Positions 52,195 through 63,390 are shown, counted from the stretch's first letter. The stretch is DNA of 64,000 nucleotides from Cristatella mucedo (GCA_009760855.2 WPIO01000099.1:62001-126000); one strand, 5' to 3'. Numbers and translations: made by a program. Notes: generated by a model from the sequence alone, not told the origin.

Positions 52195-52905
52195 ATTGGC
52201 TTATCCAATTGTAGCATCCACTCACTGCTTGCTAGCCTACAGGACGGTGCAATCTGGCATTTACAGCTGGTGCAGAACTCTGCAGCTACGCTTGTCTGTC
52301 ATGAGTGTTGCTGGTGCCACATCACACCATTTCTTACCAAGCTGCACCGGCACGAAGTCAACCAGCGAATCAACTTCAAGGCTTTGTCGCTCACTTTTAG
52401 GTTCCTCCATTCTTCGGCTCCAGCCTGTCTATAAGATCTACTCCCCCACCAGGCTGAGCATCTCGCGGCCGCTTTTCTTAATCAAATCGTGTACCTACAC
52501 CTCATACGAACCTTAAATCATTCCTAGGCAGTACCTTTAGTTCGTATGCTTCCAAAAGCCTGGAAATCACTCCTGGCTGGCATCACTAACTTAACAGCAT
52601 TTAAAAAGAAGCAAAAGGTGTCTATTTATCGCAGCATTTTGTGGGTCCCCCGTAATTCGTCCGTTGTATGCCTATGCGTGCTGAAGCTGTGCATGCTGCC
52701 ACTAACGCGTTTCCCTTTGCAGCAAATGTAAAGCCTAGAAAGAGATTGAGCTCTCTGAGGGCGCGTTATCAAGTGCATTATTATTATTACTATTAACCAT
52801 ATTTCAATTGCATTTCCCTTTACAGCAAATGTAAAGCGCCTAGAGACAGATTAAGTTCTCTGAGGGCGCTTTATCAAGTGAATTATTATTATTATTATTA
52901 TACTT
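52195..52905 (+). mobile_element. LINE-A copy with doubled 3' end
   Basis: Codons for THCLLAY-type frame, ALSLTF-like and GDR-like regions with frameshifts. Two consecutive 3' ends follow: AAGCCTAGAAAGAGATTGAG with (ATT)n, then GCGCCTAGAGACAGATTAAG with (ATT)n. Confidence 0.85.
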
Positions 52906-53035
52906 GCATGCTGACCCTATGCTTGTCACTCCTAACGATACTATTCTCGTTGCTTATTGAGCATGATGCTATTAACCATTCGATCGTGCTTCCTTTGCAT
53001 TGAAAGAGATTGAATTCTCTGTTAGCTACAGAAAA
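52906..53035 (+). mobile_element. LINE-A 3' UTR fragment
   Basis: CTTGCATGCTGACCCTATGC, TTGAGCATGATGCTATTAAC and CGATCGTGCTTCCTTTGCAT, then AGAGATTGAATTCTCTG. Confidence 0.75.
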
Positions 53036-54160
53036 CGTATTATAATCAATGCAAATTGCCGATTGGCTAAAATATGTATCATCAAATAATAGCCGTGCTC
53101 ATGAAATGATCAAGTGTTGGCAGAGAACGAAGAAGTCACGGCGGCCTGTCAAACGTTGGTCCAATTTTTTCGATTAGGCCTCGTGGTTTCGTGTTAAGTT
53201 GGTGTAAAGCTCAAAGTGCCCAACTAAGCGAATTTTTCTATGTACACATACTTCTTGGCCGACAGCAGAAGCTGTATTACGCAAAAACATCAAGTATAAT
53301 TCTTAGTCTTATTTGTAATAGAAGTTGTGTATTTTTTCAAGGATGCATGCCGTTTGATGTTATTTGTACGCAGAATTGCATCGTTCAGGAGCCTTATATA
53401 TAGATTGCTGACTTCTCCTGCGGGATTCTATTACTTATGAAGTTTACTGCGAAAATACTCCTAAGTCAAATTTGCAGATTTTGACCTTTTTAGCGCGGAT
53501 TTTGGCTTTTTCACTAAATTTTCATTAGGTCTAGTGATGGCTCACTAGTTTCTGGGGCAGAGAGACCTTTAAATGGCCGAAAACCATTGATTGGAGACAA
53601 AATGAGTGGTGAGAGAAGTAATTAAATAGCTGGGCGAAGGAAAATCGAAATAACAAGATTTGGCAGCTGAGCCGGTTTAGGCTCAAACCTTCATGAATGC
53701 TAAAAAATGCCAAGTCCCTATTAGGCGAAGTGTTTGCGCCCTAGTGCACAATGTAGTGTATTCAATAATTATTAAATATTTCCAATTGAAATGACAAAGA
53801 TTTATTAATGCAAACACACACACACACACACATATATATATTCAATATAATGTATACACCATGACCACGTTTTTCCTGAAATGGACTACACCGTACGCTG
53901 CATTGCAGTGTTGCATTGATCTTATTCCTGTTGTCACTGGGGTTCCCCATGCTGTAGAATCTTAAGATATTGCTCGCATACGAAATATTTCAGAGTTAGG
54001 CACGAGACACGAGCTTTCGCAGAAACGCGTCGTAAGACGAAATGCTCATGTACGTGCGGGCAGTTCAAGATAATTATTGGCATTCTCAATAGCAATGCTG
54101 AATATTGATCGTAACCTGCAACCCTATACGGCGAAATACAAATGAATAGTATCTTTTTAT
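53036..54160. other. Unassigned AT-rich sequence
   Basis: Only a short (CA)n run at 53814-53832 stands out. No gene recognised. Confidence 0.4.
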
Positions 54161-54164
54161 TTAT

Positions 54165-54225
54165 GGAAAGCACCTGAATAGCGATTGAGTTCTCTTAGGG
54201 TATTACACAAGTGAATTATTATTAT
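54165..54225 (+). mobile_element. SINE2 or LINE-A-like tail
   Basis: AAGCACCTGAATAGCGATTG, AGTTCTCTTAGGGTATTACA and GTGAATTATTATTATTG. The CTGAATAG variant is that of SINE2. Confidence 0.65.
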
Positions 54226-54494
54226 TGACATCAAGGTCATTGTTCAGGGCGGACGGCAAAGTGATTGGCGGCAGCAGCAGCATGCTCGAGACAGCAAGAG
54301 AAATTGAGAAAAGCTGGCTGCACTGCCAATTAGCATCGCCATGACACGTCAAGGAAGGCAATGTGGAGACAGGTACTAGAAGTCGAATGCATGCAAGTAC
54401 AGAGATCGCTCGAAGAAGCTATGAAGGCAGAGAGGAAGATCGAGCACGAGTACACGAGTACACGAGTACACGAGGATGGTACACGAGGCACACG

Positions 54495-55870
54495 AATGCA
54501 ATGTAATGCATTACCGACTGTAACTCCACAAAGCCACAAAGACCGCGTGGGTGTTACGCAGGAGAGTTTATTATAGCCCAGTCGCAGCCTAAGCGGCTTT
54601 CGGTACGCATTCGGTAGCCAACAGACTTCGTCACACGCAACAAAGACAAAGTGGGAAGCATAGCTGAGTCAGGAGAGCAGTTGAGGTAGTGAGTGGCATG
54701 GAAGTAGCAGCTCAGGACCGCTGAAAACGATGAGCCATAGCCCGCAGTAGGAGAGTAGTTGTCGTTGCGTAAGAATTGTGGAAGCGAGTTCCACAGTCAA
54801 AGACCTGCAGAGCTAAAGCTTCTGTCGCCAGCGGCCTTTAAGCGGAGGAACGAAACAGCTAATTCATTGTCCACAGGGCGCCAAGAGGCTGACACTGGTG
54901 CAGCAGTTCAGCTGGGTAGTAAGGAACAGAGCCGTGGCGGGTCTTGTGGGTGAGAGTAAGAACTTTACTTTGTATCCATTGCTCAACCGGCCTTGCAGCC
55001 ATATTCATAGCCAGCTGCAGCTGGCCTAGTTGCTTTCTTCGGTAGCCCAGCCAAAAGAGAATGATAATAATCCAGCCGAGACAGAACTAAGTAGCTAGTT
55101 CAATGATTTGCAAGCCAATTTGGAAGACAGCTCCTAATTTTAGATAGGGATCGGACGTGACGGCTAGCTGTAGAATAATAATAAAAAATAATTCATTTGT
55201 ATAGCGCCCCAAGAAAACTTAATCTCTATTCAGGTGCTTCACGTATGCCTCAGGGCTGGAGCCCACGACCTCAGCCAGGCCTTGGTCGGGGCGAGCACCT
55301 TAACCACGGGACCAAACCAGCTAAAAGCAGCGTTCTGAATGAAGTTTTTAAAATTGAGGCAGCTGTCGAAAACGACATCTAAATTTCGAGCATATGGTGT
55401 TGGTCGCACAACAGCATCACCTATTAGACGAGCAAAGCCTTTTAATCCAGCCACACGCTTAGGGTGTCCTATGTGCAGCAGTTCGGCTTTATCGACATTT
55501 AGTTTCAGGAAGTTTTCCGACATCCAGGATCGAATGTCGGTAAGGCAAGCATTCAGTTTCTCAGTTGCTGCAGCAGATTCCGACGGTTTGAATGACAAAT
55601 ACAGCTGAGTATCGGCAGCATAAATGCGACATCCTATTCCAAGGGCCTTAATCACTTTACCCAGAGGTTGTGTATAAATGGAGAACAGCAAGGGACCGAG
55701 TACAGACCCTTGAGGGACTCCACAGGTGACCCTTCTCGTGTGTGAGACCTGACCCCCAAATGGCACGGCTTGAACACGGTCACACAAGTACGATTTGAAC
55801 CAGGCCAGTGCCTCGTCTGCCAGAGCGATCGTTGTTCTCAATCGTTCAAGTAGAACATCGCGATCAATGG
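54495..55870 (-). mobile_element. LINE-B, second longest copy, split by SINE2
   Basis: 3' UTR from 54500, C-terminal codons to 55170, then after the SINE2 a 200-codon frame (55841 down to 55239). It has [47 protein letters not shown] and FLKLNVDKAELL. The second Asp of YADD is Ala here. The start of the frame is truncated. Confidence 0.9.
55176..55325 (-). mobile_element. SINE2 nested in LINE-B
   Basis: ATTCATTTGTATAGCGCCCC, TAATCTCTATTCAGGTGCTT, AGGGCTGGAGCCCACGACCT and CACGGGACCAAACCAGCT. LINE-B resumes with AAAAGCAGCGTTCTGAATGA. Confidence 0.92.
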
Positions 55871-56157
55871 TCCACGAATCATCATCAAATATCCACTAAG
55901 TGGACAGGGAGTGAGTGCAAGCAGCACGATCGGATTACGACGACCGAATCTGCAGAGTGAGCAGGCTAGTGATCAGCTAACGGGATTTCAGAGCACCGCA
56001 ACTGCGACCAGCAGCCGGGAGGGGACATTTATATACAGGTACATACGCAAACGCACAACCATACACATGCAGACATATATAGCCAGTGACAGCTGTCGCG
56101 TAATAAAACAAATGCAGCACAATAGCAGCAGCAGCAAGAGCTCAGATAAGAGTGCTG

Positions 56158-56163
56158 TTTATT
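56158..56163 (-). promoter_or_regulatory. Poly(A) signal of TRMU
   Basis: AATAAA on the minus strand, 108 bp after the TRMU stop codon. Confidence 0.6.
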
Positions 56164-56270
56164 TCCTGCCGCCACTGCCAAGCCGAGCAGTCACTCAGCG
56201 TCAAGCAGCCAGTGGCCGAGCTAAAGCACTCTTCACAGCCAAGACGTCACGTGACAAGTAGCTGCTACGG

Positions 56271-56636
56271 CTACGTGATTCGTCGTCGCTTGAGCTCGCT
56301 AGCGGCTGGCTCCCACAGCGAGGCGCCGAGGGCGGCAATGCGTGCGCTTCCTAGGCACTCGTCACCGCTGTAAAACACCCCAAACTGTCCGGGCGCCACG
56401 GCCCTCAGCGCCCTACCGTCGGCAAACTCTACGTGCAGCGCGGCGGCAGCGCCGCCTGCCGGACCAGCATATGCCACGTCGCATGGCACCAGATCGTCGG
56501 TGTGGTGAAATCGAAAGTCGAGTCGAGCACTCAGCTCGCCATCGTGTAGCGTGGCCGGCGGCCGCCCAGCGATCCAGTGCGGCTCGTCCGTTACGAGGTC
56601 ACGGCAGTAGAGTGCTGGATGGTCCCGACCCGGTGC
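56271..56636 (-). CDS. TRMU: TRMU last exon
   Basis: Acceptor GTCGCCTAG after a T-rich tract, phase 0. 121 codons from APGRDHPALYC to SELKRRRIT and stop TAG. It contains the FRFHH segment and GQFGVFYSGDECLGSARI. Confidence 0.95.
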   Translation of the reverse strand, partial: APGRDHPALYCRDLVTDEPHWIAGRPPATLHDGELSARLDFRFHHTDDLVPCDVAYAGPAGGAAAALHVEFADGRALRAVAPGQFGVFYSGDECLGSARIAALGASLWEPAASELKRRRIT

Positions 56637-56940
56637 CTAGGCGACAAAAAAAAGGAGCCGCTCTTAAGTGACTTCGAGTGAGTGAAACGAGCAGTGGCTC
56701 TATTATAAGATATCGTGCAGATCTATCGAGCCATTCATCAGACGGCCACGGTTTAGTATGAAAGCTTCAGCAACATGGAACAACAGTCCGGAGCCACTGC
56801 AGCTAAGTGGTGGCAAGGAGACTCAAGCAGGCAAGACTTATGCTGCAAGAGAGAGCCTGTCACTTGTTTCAAAGATTTGTTGGTTATCCCAAGGTCAAGG
56901 ATCGACCCAGGCTTTGCTGGGAGGGGGGCTAGCATCGACA

Positions 56941-57025
<85 letters not shown>

Positions 57026-60000
57026 CCCGAATTTTACATATACACAGGGATACTGGTGAGCCGTGATGGCACACTAGGTAAGGCGGTTGCTTTCACGACC
57101 TCGGGTCAGAGGCCGTGGGATCCATTCCTTCGGTGGGCAATCCTTTATCGTCACTGCAAGCGGTGCTGATAGCCGTAAAGGCTCTTCTGTCGCTATACAA
57201 AAGAGGCTGTTTAATCAGATAGGATTTATTAATTATTTATATTACATCCAAATTGGTCCATGCACTTGTGAAATCCCTTCTCGACTTCTGAACCTCACTG
57301 TTTGCTGGTCTACCGGGCTATGCCATCAGGCTCTTACGGCTGGTGCAAAACTCTGTAGCTAGGCTTGTCTGTCGTGAGCTTCGAACTTGCCACATCGCAA
57401 TACTTCTCAATGACTGGCCTGAACTGGCGCCCAATCAATAATAACAATAATAATAATAATAATAATAATAATGCACTTGATAAAGCACCCTCAGAGAACT
57501 TAATCTCTCTCTAGGCGCTTTACATCTGCTGCAAAGGGAAATGCTTGCATCCTAGAAGAGGTGACAAACCCTAGTAATACTTTCGCCTATTCGCAAACTC
57601 AAAATCTTGCTGGCTGCTTTTCACTATCTCGGTCCCAAGGTCTCAAGGTACAATCAGTGCATCAGTGCGGAGGAGGGGGAGCAAGAGGAGGTGGACGAGA
57701 AAGAGGAAGGGGACAAGGTGGTGGATGTGAACAAGTATTTAACTGCTCCATCTTTATTCTAGTCGTTACCCCAGGCGCACTATAGACTGCTCGAGCTGAC
57801 CACTGTCATGCCGGCTAATCTTCAATTGCCACACAGTCGGCTTCAGTGGTAATGGCACAGGGTACAGTGACAAGTCAGCAAACGATCGGGCGGTTAACGT
57901 GAACAAGCCGCTGTTGGGAAAGGAAGAGAGGCTAAACAGCCAACAGTGATGCATCTGAGTCCTCCTACCACGAATATGTTTCCCGTGGCAGCTTCTATCT
58001 TGCAAACGTAGTAAGGGCAAGGCTTGCCAGCAAGATGAGAGCGCTGCCCTAGAGTCCAGAAATGAATGCCTTCGTGCGTGCCAACCACTTCTCCGGATTC
58101 GATGTCCACAAACGATCCGGGCCGCTTCTCGATGTACTACAAAAGAGACCGAGGCGACGATTGGTCAGCTCTGGCTACTAGCTTTATTTGCATGCCCATC
58201 AACACAAACGAATGAGCCTGTCATAAACAGCAGCCAGGGGCTGTACACGAAAACTAACAGTGCCCGAAGAATGTTACGATGATGAACAATATTACATTTT
58301 AAGTGGCCGCAAATCGACGGGTCCAACATGAGTCGTGGTGCTGACGACCACACGACTGACCTGACTGATAAAGGTCTTGAAATCTCTGTTGCCGATAAAG
58401 CACAGTCCCATGCTCTGCAACAGGTCGACAAACAGCGTTCGAGCACTTGCAACAGCAGTAACTTTGCACACCGATCAATCAGATCACTCGAATAAGATAT
58501 GCAGCAGCAGTCGCAAGTGCAGCAGGCAGCAGTGGCTTGACCACATTTAAAAAGAACTTAAAACACACCTATTTATGACAGCATTTAGTGGGTCCCTGTG
58601 ATTCGTCCTTCATGTGCTTATGTGTGCTGACACTGTGCATGCTGCCACTAACCACATTTGCATGCTGACCCTGTGCATGTCACCCCTAACCATGTTATTC
58701 ATTTTGTTTGTTTATCAAGCATGATATTATTCACCATTCAATCGCGCTTCCCTTTGCAGCAATGTAAAGCGCCTAGAAAGAGATTACGTTCTCTGAGGGC
58801 GCTTTATCAAGTGCATTATAATTATTATTATTATTAAGAAGTGCAGAGCATTACAGGCGCATGCACCGACATTCGGTTACCGACAGTCTGAAGCAATCGT
58901 ACAGCATCTCTAGTAAACAACCAAGGCCCTACTCATTCGATATATGATTCAAAAACTGTGCTGCTATGACCCTCCCCTGCAGCTAAAGCAGGACTGGCCT
59001 GCACAAGGCTGGTCACTCAGCAAACGTAGTCTGCCAGCAGAAGAGATCACATGCTACAAACCAGGGGCGTGGGAGGAGGCATCAGGCCACATATCCACTA
59101 AAGCCAAGCAAACGCCAAGCAAGACTAGCTTGCCACTTGCTGCACAAGTTGGTTAGGTAAGGCACGGTCAAGGCTGGCAAGTTCGAACAAGCTGCCTCAG
59201 TCGCCTTATGGATTCCAGGCGGCACCCATGCTATCGGATTCTCATAAGCTGCACCAATGCACCAACTTGAGCAGCTCACAATACCAATTTTCAGGTATTC
59301 AGTAGACAATATAATCCATTTGTGTAGCTCTTTAAGAGAACGTAATCTCTATTCAAGCGCTCCGCACATGCCACGGGGCTCGAGACCATCGACCACATTA
59401 CCACTGGGCCAAATAGCACTCTCACGAGAGATCTAACGGTCCCAATTAGGCAGGCACTAGGCATCCATTGATTGGAACAACAGCATAGATCACTACTGCA
59501 ACCCACACAGATGGACAGTATGGATGCTAAGATACCGGATAGCCTCGAACTAACAGATATGTTCTTGCCACAGGCTTTGGCAGACCAATCAGGATTGGCT
59601 TAGCAAGCTTCATGCTGCACGACCTTCATTTCTTCCAACTTAGCCAGCAGACAAATTGCTATGACGGTCCGAATTTGACTGCTGGTACTCAACCAATCAC
59701 GTACACCGATGCCCCCTCCTTAAAGAACACTGCAACTAATAACCAAGGATCTTAACAGTGACATGATTTTTAGCAATAAGGGCAACTATTAATTTGTCCT
59801 AACAGCAATCCAAAAAAGAGCCAAGAAGTCTTCTGCTAGTCGTCAGAATAGCCACTAGATCGTTGTGATTGGCAAAAAGGCAAAATTGAATCTTTGGTAG
59901 GTCATTAGCATAATCACTTAGGTTTGGCAGGCAATGCCATCGTTCATTTTTGATCGTTGCTTATTTTATGGATGGCTTGCTACGGGATTGAACAAGTTGG

Positions 60001-61613
60001 CCTCGCAAACCATGGTCAACCGCTAAGCTGAACAAAAACCTACATCACCATAATAATAATAATAATAATAATATTGCACTTGATAAAGCGCCCTCAGAGA
60101 ACTTAATCTCTTTCTAGGCGCTTTACATTTGCTGCAAAGTGATACGCAATAGAATAGTAAGTAAAATCATGCTTGAAAAACAAACAAAATGAATAACATG
60201 GTTAGGGGTTACATGCACTGGGTCAGCATGCAAATGTGGTTAGTGGCAGCATGAACAGTGTCAGCACGCATAAGCACATCGAGGACGAATCACAAGGACC
60301 CACTAAATGCTGTCCTAAATAGGTATGTTTTTAAGTTTCTTTTAAATGTGGTCAGGTCAGGGGATGTTCTGATGCAGGTCGGGAGGGAGTTCCAGGCTGT
60401 GGGAGCATACGAGCTAAATGCACGGTCTCCAAAGGATTTAAGGTTTGTACGAGGTATTTCTAGACTGTTGGATTCCGAAAAGCGAGTGGTACGATGCTTT
60501 GCCTGATGGGGTAGTATATCTGAAAGGTAGGCTGGAGCCATAGAATGAAGAGACCTAAAAGTGAGCGACAAAACCTTGAAGTCAATCCGTTGCTTGACTG
60601 GTAACCAGTGCAGGTCGGCGAGAAGTGGAGTAATGTGGCAACTGCGACGCTCACGACAGACAAGCCTAGCTGCAGAGTTTTTGCACCAGCTGCAATCGTC
60701 TGATCGCACATGCTGGTAGGCCTGTAAGCAGTGAGTTGCAGAAGTCGAGACGAGATGTCACGAATGCATGGACCAACTTGGACGTGGTATCCTTATCTAA
60801 ACAAGCCCTAATTTTAGCAATGTTATGAAGCTGAAAATAGGCTGATTTGACTGTGGAGCTGATGTGGTCGTCTAACGAGAGGTCGCTTTGGAATATGACA
60901 CCTAGATTTCGAGCTGATGCAACTGGAGATATGCTGGCAGAGCCAATTTTGAAAGTCAGCCTTTCCAATTTCTGAATAACACTAGGTTTGCCCATAACTA
61001 GTAAGTTAGCTTTATCATCGTTTAGTTTTAGAAAATTTGCTGCCATCCATGATCGGATGTCATCAATGCATGCAGCAAGTGAGTTGAGAGAATTTGAGGT
61101 GCTCGAAGGCTGGGAGGGATCAAAGCAAAGGTACAACTGAGTGTCATCCGCATAGAAGTGAAAGCCTAGATTGTGCTTGGCAATCACATCAGCGAGAGGG
61201 AGAGTATAAACGGTGAAAAGGACTGGACCTAGCACAGAGCCCTGAGGTACTCCATATTTTAGAGATACACGACGCCTTTTTATGGGGCCTCAACACCTCA
61301 GCATTAACAAACTGGCCAAATGCTTTTCCGAGAGTGGCAGTGATGGCCAGTTTCTTTCTGGATTTTCAACTGGCACCACCTGATTCCCCTCGTCTATAAA
61401 TTGCAGACATAGAAATGCAAACAGGTTGGTATGCCTTTACCTCTTTCTTGGCAGCAATCCTCTGCAGGCCACTCGCTCGAGCAGCGGCCTTCACTTCGGA
61501 CTTAAGCAGCGAGCCCACTGGAAAAATGGCCTTCTGAAGAGAAGCCTGAGAAATCTGAGACAGGAAAAATGTTTGGTCTTTGAGTGAGTCTGCTGCTTTC
61601 AGTAGTCTGACAC
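56271..61613 (-). CDS. TRMU: Mitochondrial tRNA-specific 2-thiouridylase, 3' part of gene
   Basis: TRMU (bacterial MnmA) 2-thiolates the wobble uridine of certain mitochondrial tRNAs. Four exons join in phase 0 into about 252 residues, roughly the last 60 percent of the family's usual 420. Seen in order: LLKAADSLKDQTFFLSQISQ and IFPVGSLLKSEV; SMGLCFIGNRDF with the second catalytic Cys (the persulfide site); GTHEGIHFWTLGQR and NIFV; then APGRDHPALYCRDL, FRFHHTDDLVPCDV and GQFGVFYSGDECLGSARI, the C-terminal beta domain. The N-terminal P-loop-like SGGVDS and the first Cys lie beyond the window edge. Introns are 3.0, 0.22 and 1.3 kb. Every motif expected in this part is intact and uninterrupted, so it looks functional. 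NMRK lies downstream on the same strand. Confidence 0.96.
56943..57022. repeat. (TA)n microsatellite in TRMU intron
   Basis: About 40 uninterrupted TA units. Confidence 0.98.
57058..57240 (+). mobile_element. SINE1
   Basis: GTGATGGCACACTAGGTAAG, AGAGGCCGTGGGATCC, GCAATCCTTTATCGTCACTG, GTAAAGGCTCTTCTGTCGCT and AGAGGCTGTTTAATCAG. Confidence 0.88.
57235..57430 (+). mobile_element. LINE-A internal fragment
   Basis: AAATTGGTCCATGCACTTGT, CTCACTGTTTGCTGGTCTAC and GGCTGGTGCAAAACTCTGTA match KLVHAFVTSRLDFCNSLLTG and following codons. Confidence 0.8.
57435..57560 (-). mobile_element. LINE-A 3' tail
   Basis: A (TAA)n run, then CACTTGATAAAGCACCCTCA, GAGAACTTAATCTCTCTCTA and GGCGCTTTACATCTGCTGCA. Confidence 0.9.
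57561..57968. other. TRMU intron sequence with a purine-rich patch
   Basis: At 57667-57730 the plus strand is GGAGGA- and GGACGA-rich. The Gly-Arg frame it opens is antisense to TRMU and has no other support. Confidence 0.5.
57969..58136 (-). CDS. TRMU: TRMU exon with GTHEG and TLGQR motifs
   Basis: Acceptor TCTTTTGTAG, phase 0. 56 codons from YIEKRPGSFVDIESGEVVG to KIEAATGNIFV, donor GTAGGA, phase 0. Confidence 0.95.
58361..58414 (-). CDS. TRMU: TRMU exon with the catalytic Cys (54 bp)
   Basis: Acceptor CCTGTTGCAG, phase 0. Eighteen codons, SMGLCFIGNRDFKTFISQ, donor GTCAGT. Cys 5 of the exon corresponds to the family's second catalytic cysteine. Confidence 0.95.
58533..58840 (+). mobile_element. 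LINE-A 3' end in TRMU intron
   Basis: TTGACCACATTTAAAAAGAA, family 3' UTR, GCGCCTAGAAAGAGATTACG, GAGGGCGCTTTATCAAGTGC and (ATT)n. Confidence 0.92.
58841..59311. other. Unassigned TRMU intron sequence
   Basis: No repeat or exon recognised. The flanking TRMU exons agree in phase without one. Confidence 0.5.
59312..59420 (-). mobile_element. SINE2, partial head
   Basis: TCCATTTGTGTAGCTCTTTA, AGAGAACGTAATCTCTATTC, GCCACGGGGCTCGAGACCAT and TACCACTGGGCCAAATAGC. Confidence 0.8.
59421..60040. other. Unassigned TRMU intron sequence
   Basis: Nothing recognised before the young LINE-A copy. Confidence 0.5.
60045..61262 (-). mobile_element. LINE-A, young copy 3, longest
   Basis: The element begins at its 5' truncation point with [20 protein letters not shown], then [20 protein letters not shown] (both catalytic Asp present). 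It continues through KPSVIQKLERLTFKIGSAS and SRLDFCNSLLTG. One extra T at about 60681 shifts the frame, and the C-terminal 139 codons continue in the next frame. The 3' UTR and (TAA)n tail reach 60045. It lies sense to TRMU, in its largest visible intron. Confidence 0.95.
61441..61613 (-). CDS. TRMU: TRMU exon, first visible
   Basis: Acceptor GATTGTTGTAG, phase 1. 57 codons VRLLKAADSLKDQTFFLSQI to SGLQRIAAKKE, donor GTAAAG, phase 0. The upstream exons are not in the window, so the TRMU intron here is longer than 2.3 kb. Confidence 0.95.
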
Positions 61614-61689
61614 CTACAACAATCCTCAAAGCGACATCACAGGTAATCGTGACAGCCCATACACACCACGTGGCAACGAGGGTCGATCA

Positions 61690-62290
61690 AGGTTTTTAGC
61701 TTCCTTTCAAATGTCGTCTAGCCAGGGCATGTGATGTCACTAGGCAGTAAGTTCCAGACTCTGGAAGCTTACAAGCTGAAGGCACGGTCTCCAAAGGATT
61801 TGAGGTTGGTTCGAGGCAAATCTAAGAGAGTTGTGTACGAAGAGCCACTGGTATGATGCCTAGCCAGATTGGGGTAGTTCTGATAGACAGGCTGGAGCTA
61901 GAGAATGATGACCTAAAAGTGAATGACAGGACCTTAAGAAGACCTTGAACTTAAAGTCGACATGATGCTTCATGTGGCCAGCAAAGGTTTGTGAAAAGTG
62001 TGATTGTAAGGTGTAATTCGGCAGGTGCAACGTAAAAACAGACAAGCCTGGCCGGAGAGATTGTAGCAACTCTAAACGTCTTATTTAGCTGGCAGGAAGA
62101 CCAGTACTTGGCATGTTACCGAAGTCTAAATGGGATGTCACAAAATGCCTGCTGGGGAGTGGAGTCCTAGTCTTAAGCAAAGCTGAATTCTGCAACACAA
62201 TAGATCTGAAAGTAAGCAGACTTGGCTGTGGAACTGATGTGGTCATTAACTAAAGGTCCTTTTGGCCAAGTAAACCTACATTCCAATCAG
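61690..62290 (-). mobile_element. Old LINE-A copy
   Basis: CTTTCAAATGTCGTCTAGCC, AAGGCACGGTCTCCAAAGG and GTGGAACTGATGTGGTCATT follow the minus-strand order with many indels. Confidence 0.75.
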
Positions 62291-62349
62291 AGGCTACAAG
62301 AGATATACACGAGGCTGTTAAATCAGCTAGATCAATAACAAGTACAGTT

Positions 62350-62760
62350 ACATGAACAGCGACTCACAGGGTAGAGACATTGCTATAAGGAACAGGGAGT
62401 TTTCCAGTTTTGCTTTAAATGTCATCAAGTCATGTGATGTCGTGACACCAGGCGGTAGACAATTCAAGGTTATTTACGTAAAAGCTGAATCAACGGTTTG
62501 TACAGAATTTGAGATTGGTTAGATGTACAGCTTAATGACCAGGGTCACAGAAGTGGGTTGTTCTATAGGTCACACAGAAAGTATGTTGCTCAGATAGATA
62601 TGCCAGTGCCACTGCATAGAAGGGCCCAAAAGTGAGCGACACGAGCTTGAAGTCAATGCGCTGCTTAATAGAACCACTGACGGCTGGTTAGACGCAAAGT
62701 AACGCAGCAGTTGCAAAAATAGAACACACAAGCAACCTAGTTCCGCCATCTGCAACTGCC
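62350..62760 (-). mobile_element. Old LINE-A copy
   Basis: CGACTCACAGGG, AAATGTCATCAAGTCATGTG, AAAGTGAGCGACACGAGCTT and GAAGTCAATGCGCTGCTTAA. Confidence 0.7.
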
Positions 62761-62849
62761 TTATTGCAGAGGCAGTAGATCATCATACCCTCATCTAAGC
62801 ATGTGGATGTTTGCCATGCTACTAAAACGTAATTAGACTGACTTGACCC

Positions 62850-63390
62850 CGCAGCTAACATGTCTCAGAGTGAAAACAGTAGTCAGATTGTCGCTCACTT
62901 TCAGGTCTCTTCATTCTTTGGCTCCCGCCTACCTATCAGATCTACTCCTCCACCAGGCTCAGCATCGCGCCGCCTGCTTTTCGGAATCTCACCGTTTACC
63001 TACACCTCGTACAAACCTCTGATCCTATGGAGACCGTGCCTTTAGTTTGTATGCTCCCAAAGCCTGGAGCTCACTTCTGCCTGTACCACTACATCTGACT
63101 TGTCCACATTTAAAAAGAAAATCAAAATGCATCTATTTATGACAGCATTTGGCAGGTCCCTGTAAATTCGTCATTAATGTGCTTATGCATGCTGACACTG
63201 TTGCATGCTGCCACTAACCACACTTGCATGCTGACCTTGTGCATGTCACCCCTAACCATGTTATTATTGTTTATTGAGTATGCTACCACAAACCGTTTGA
63301 TCGGCCTTCCTTTGCAGCAATTGTAAAGCACCTAGAAAGAGATTGAGTTCTCTGAGGGAGCTTCATCAAATGCTTTATCATTATTATAGT
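62850..63390 (+). mobile_element. LINE-A 3' end
   Basis: GTCGCTCACTTTCAGGTCTC, TACTCCTCCACCAGGCTCAG, TCCTATGGAGACCGTGCC, full 3' UTR, AGCACCTAGAAAGAGATTG and an ATTATTATA tail. Confidence 0.88.

Noticed and set aside
57561-57785. Gly-Arg-rich RGG-like protein
   Set aside because: The frame is antisense to and within a TRMU intron, and the Gly-Arg part is a purine-rich patch starting in a LINE tail.
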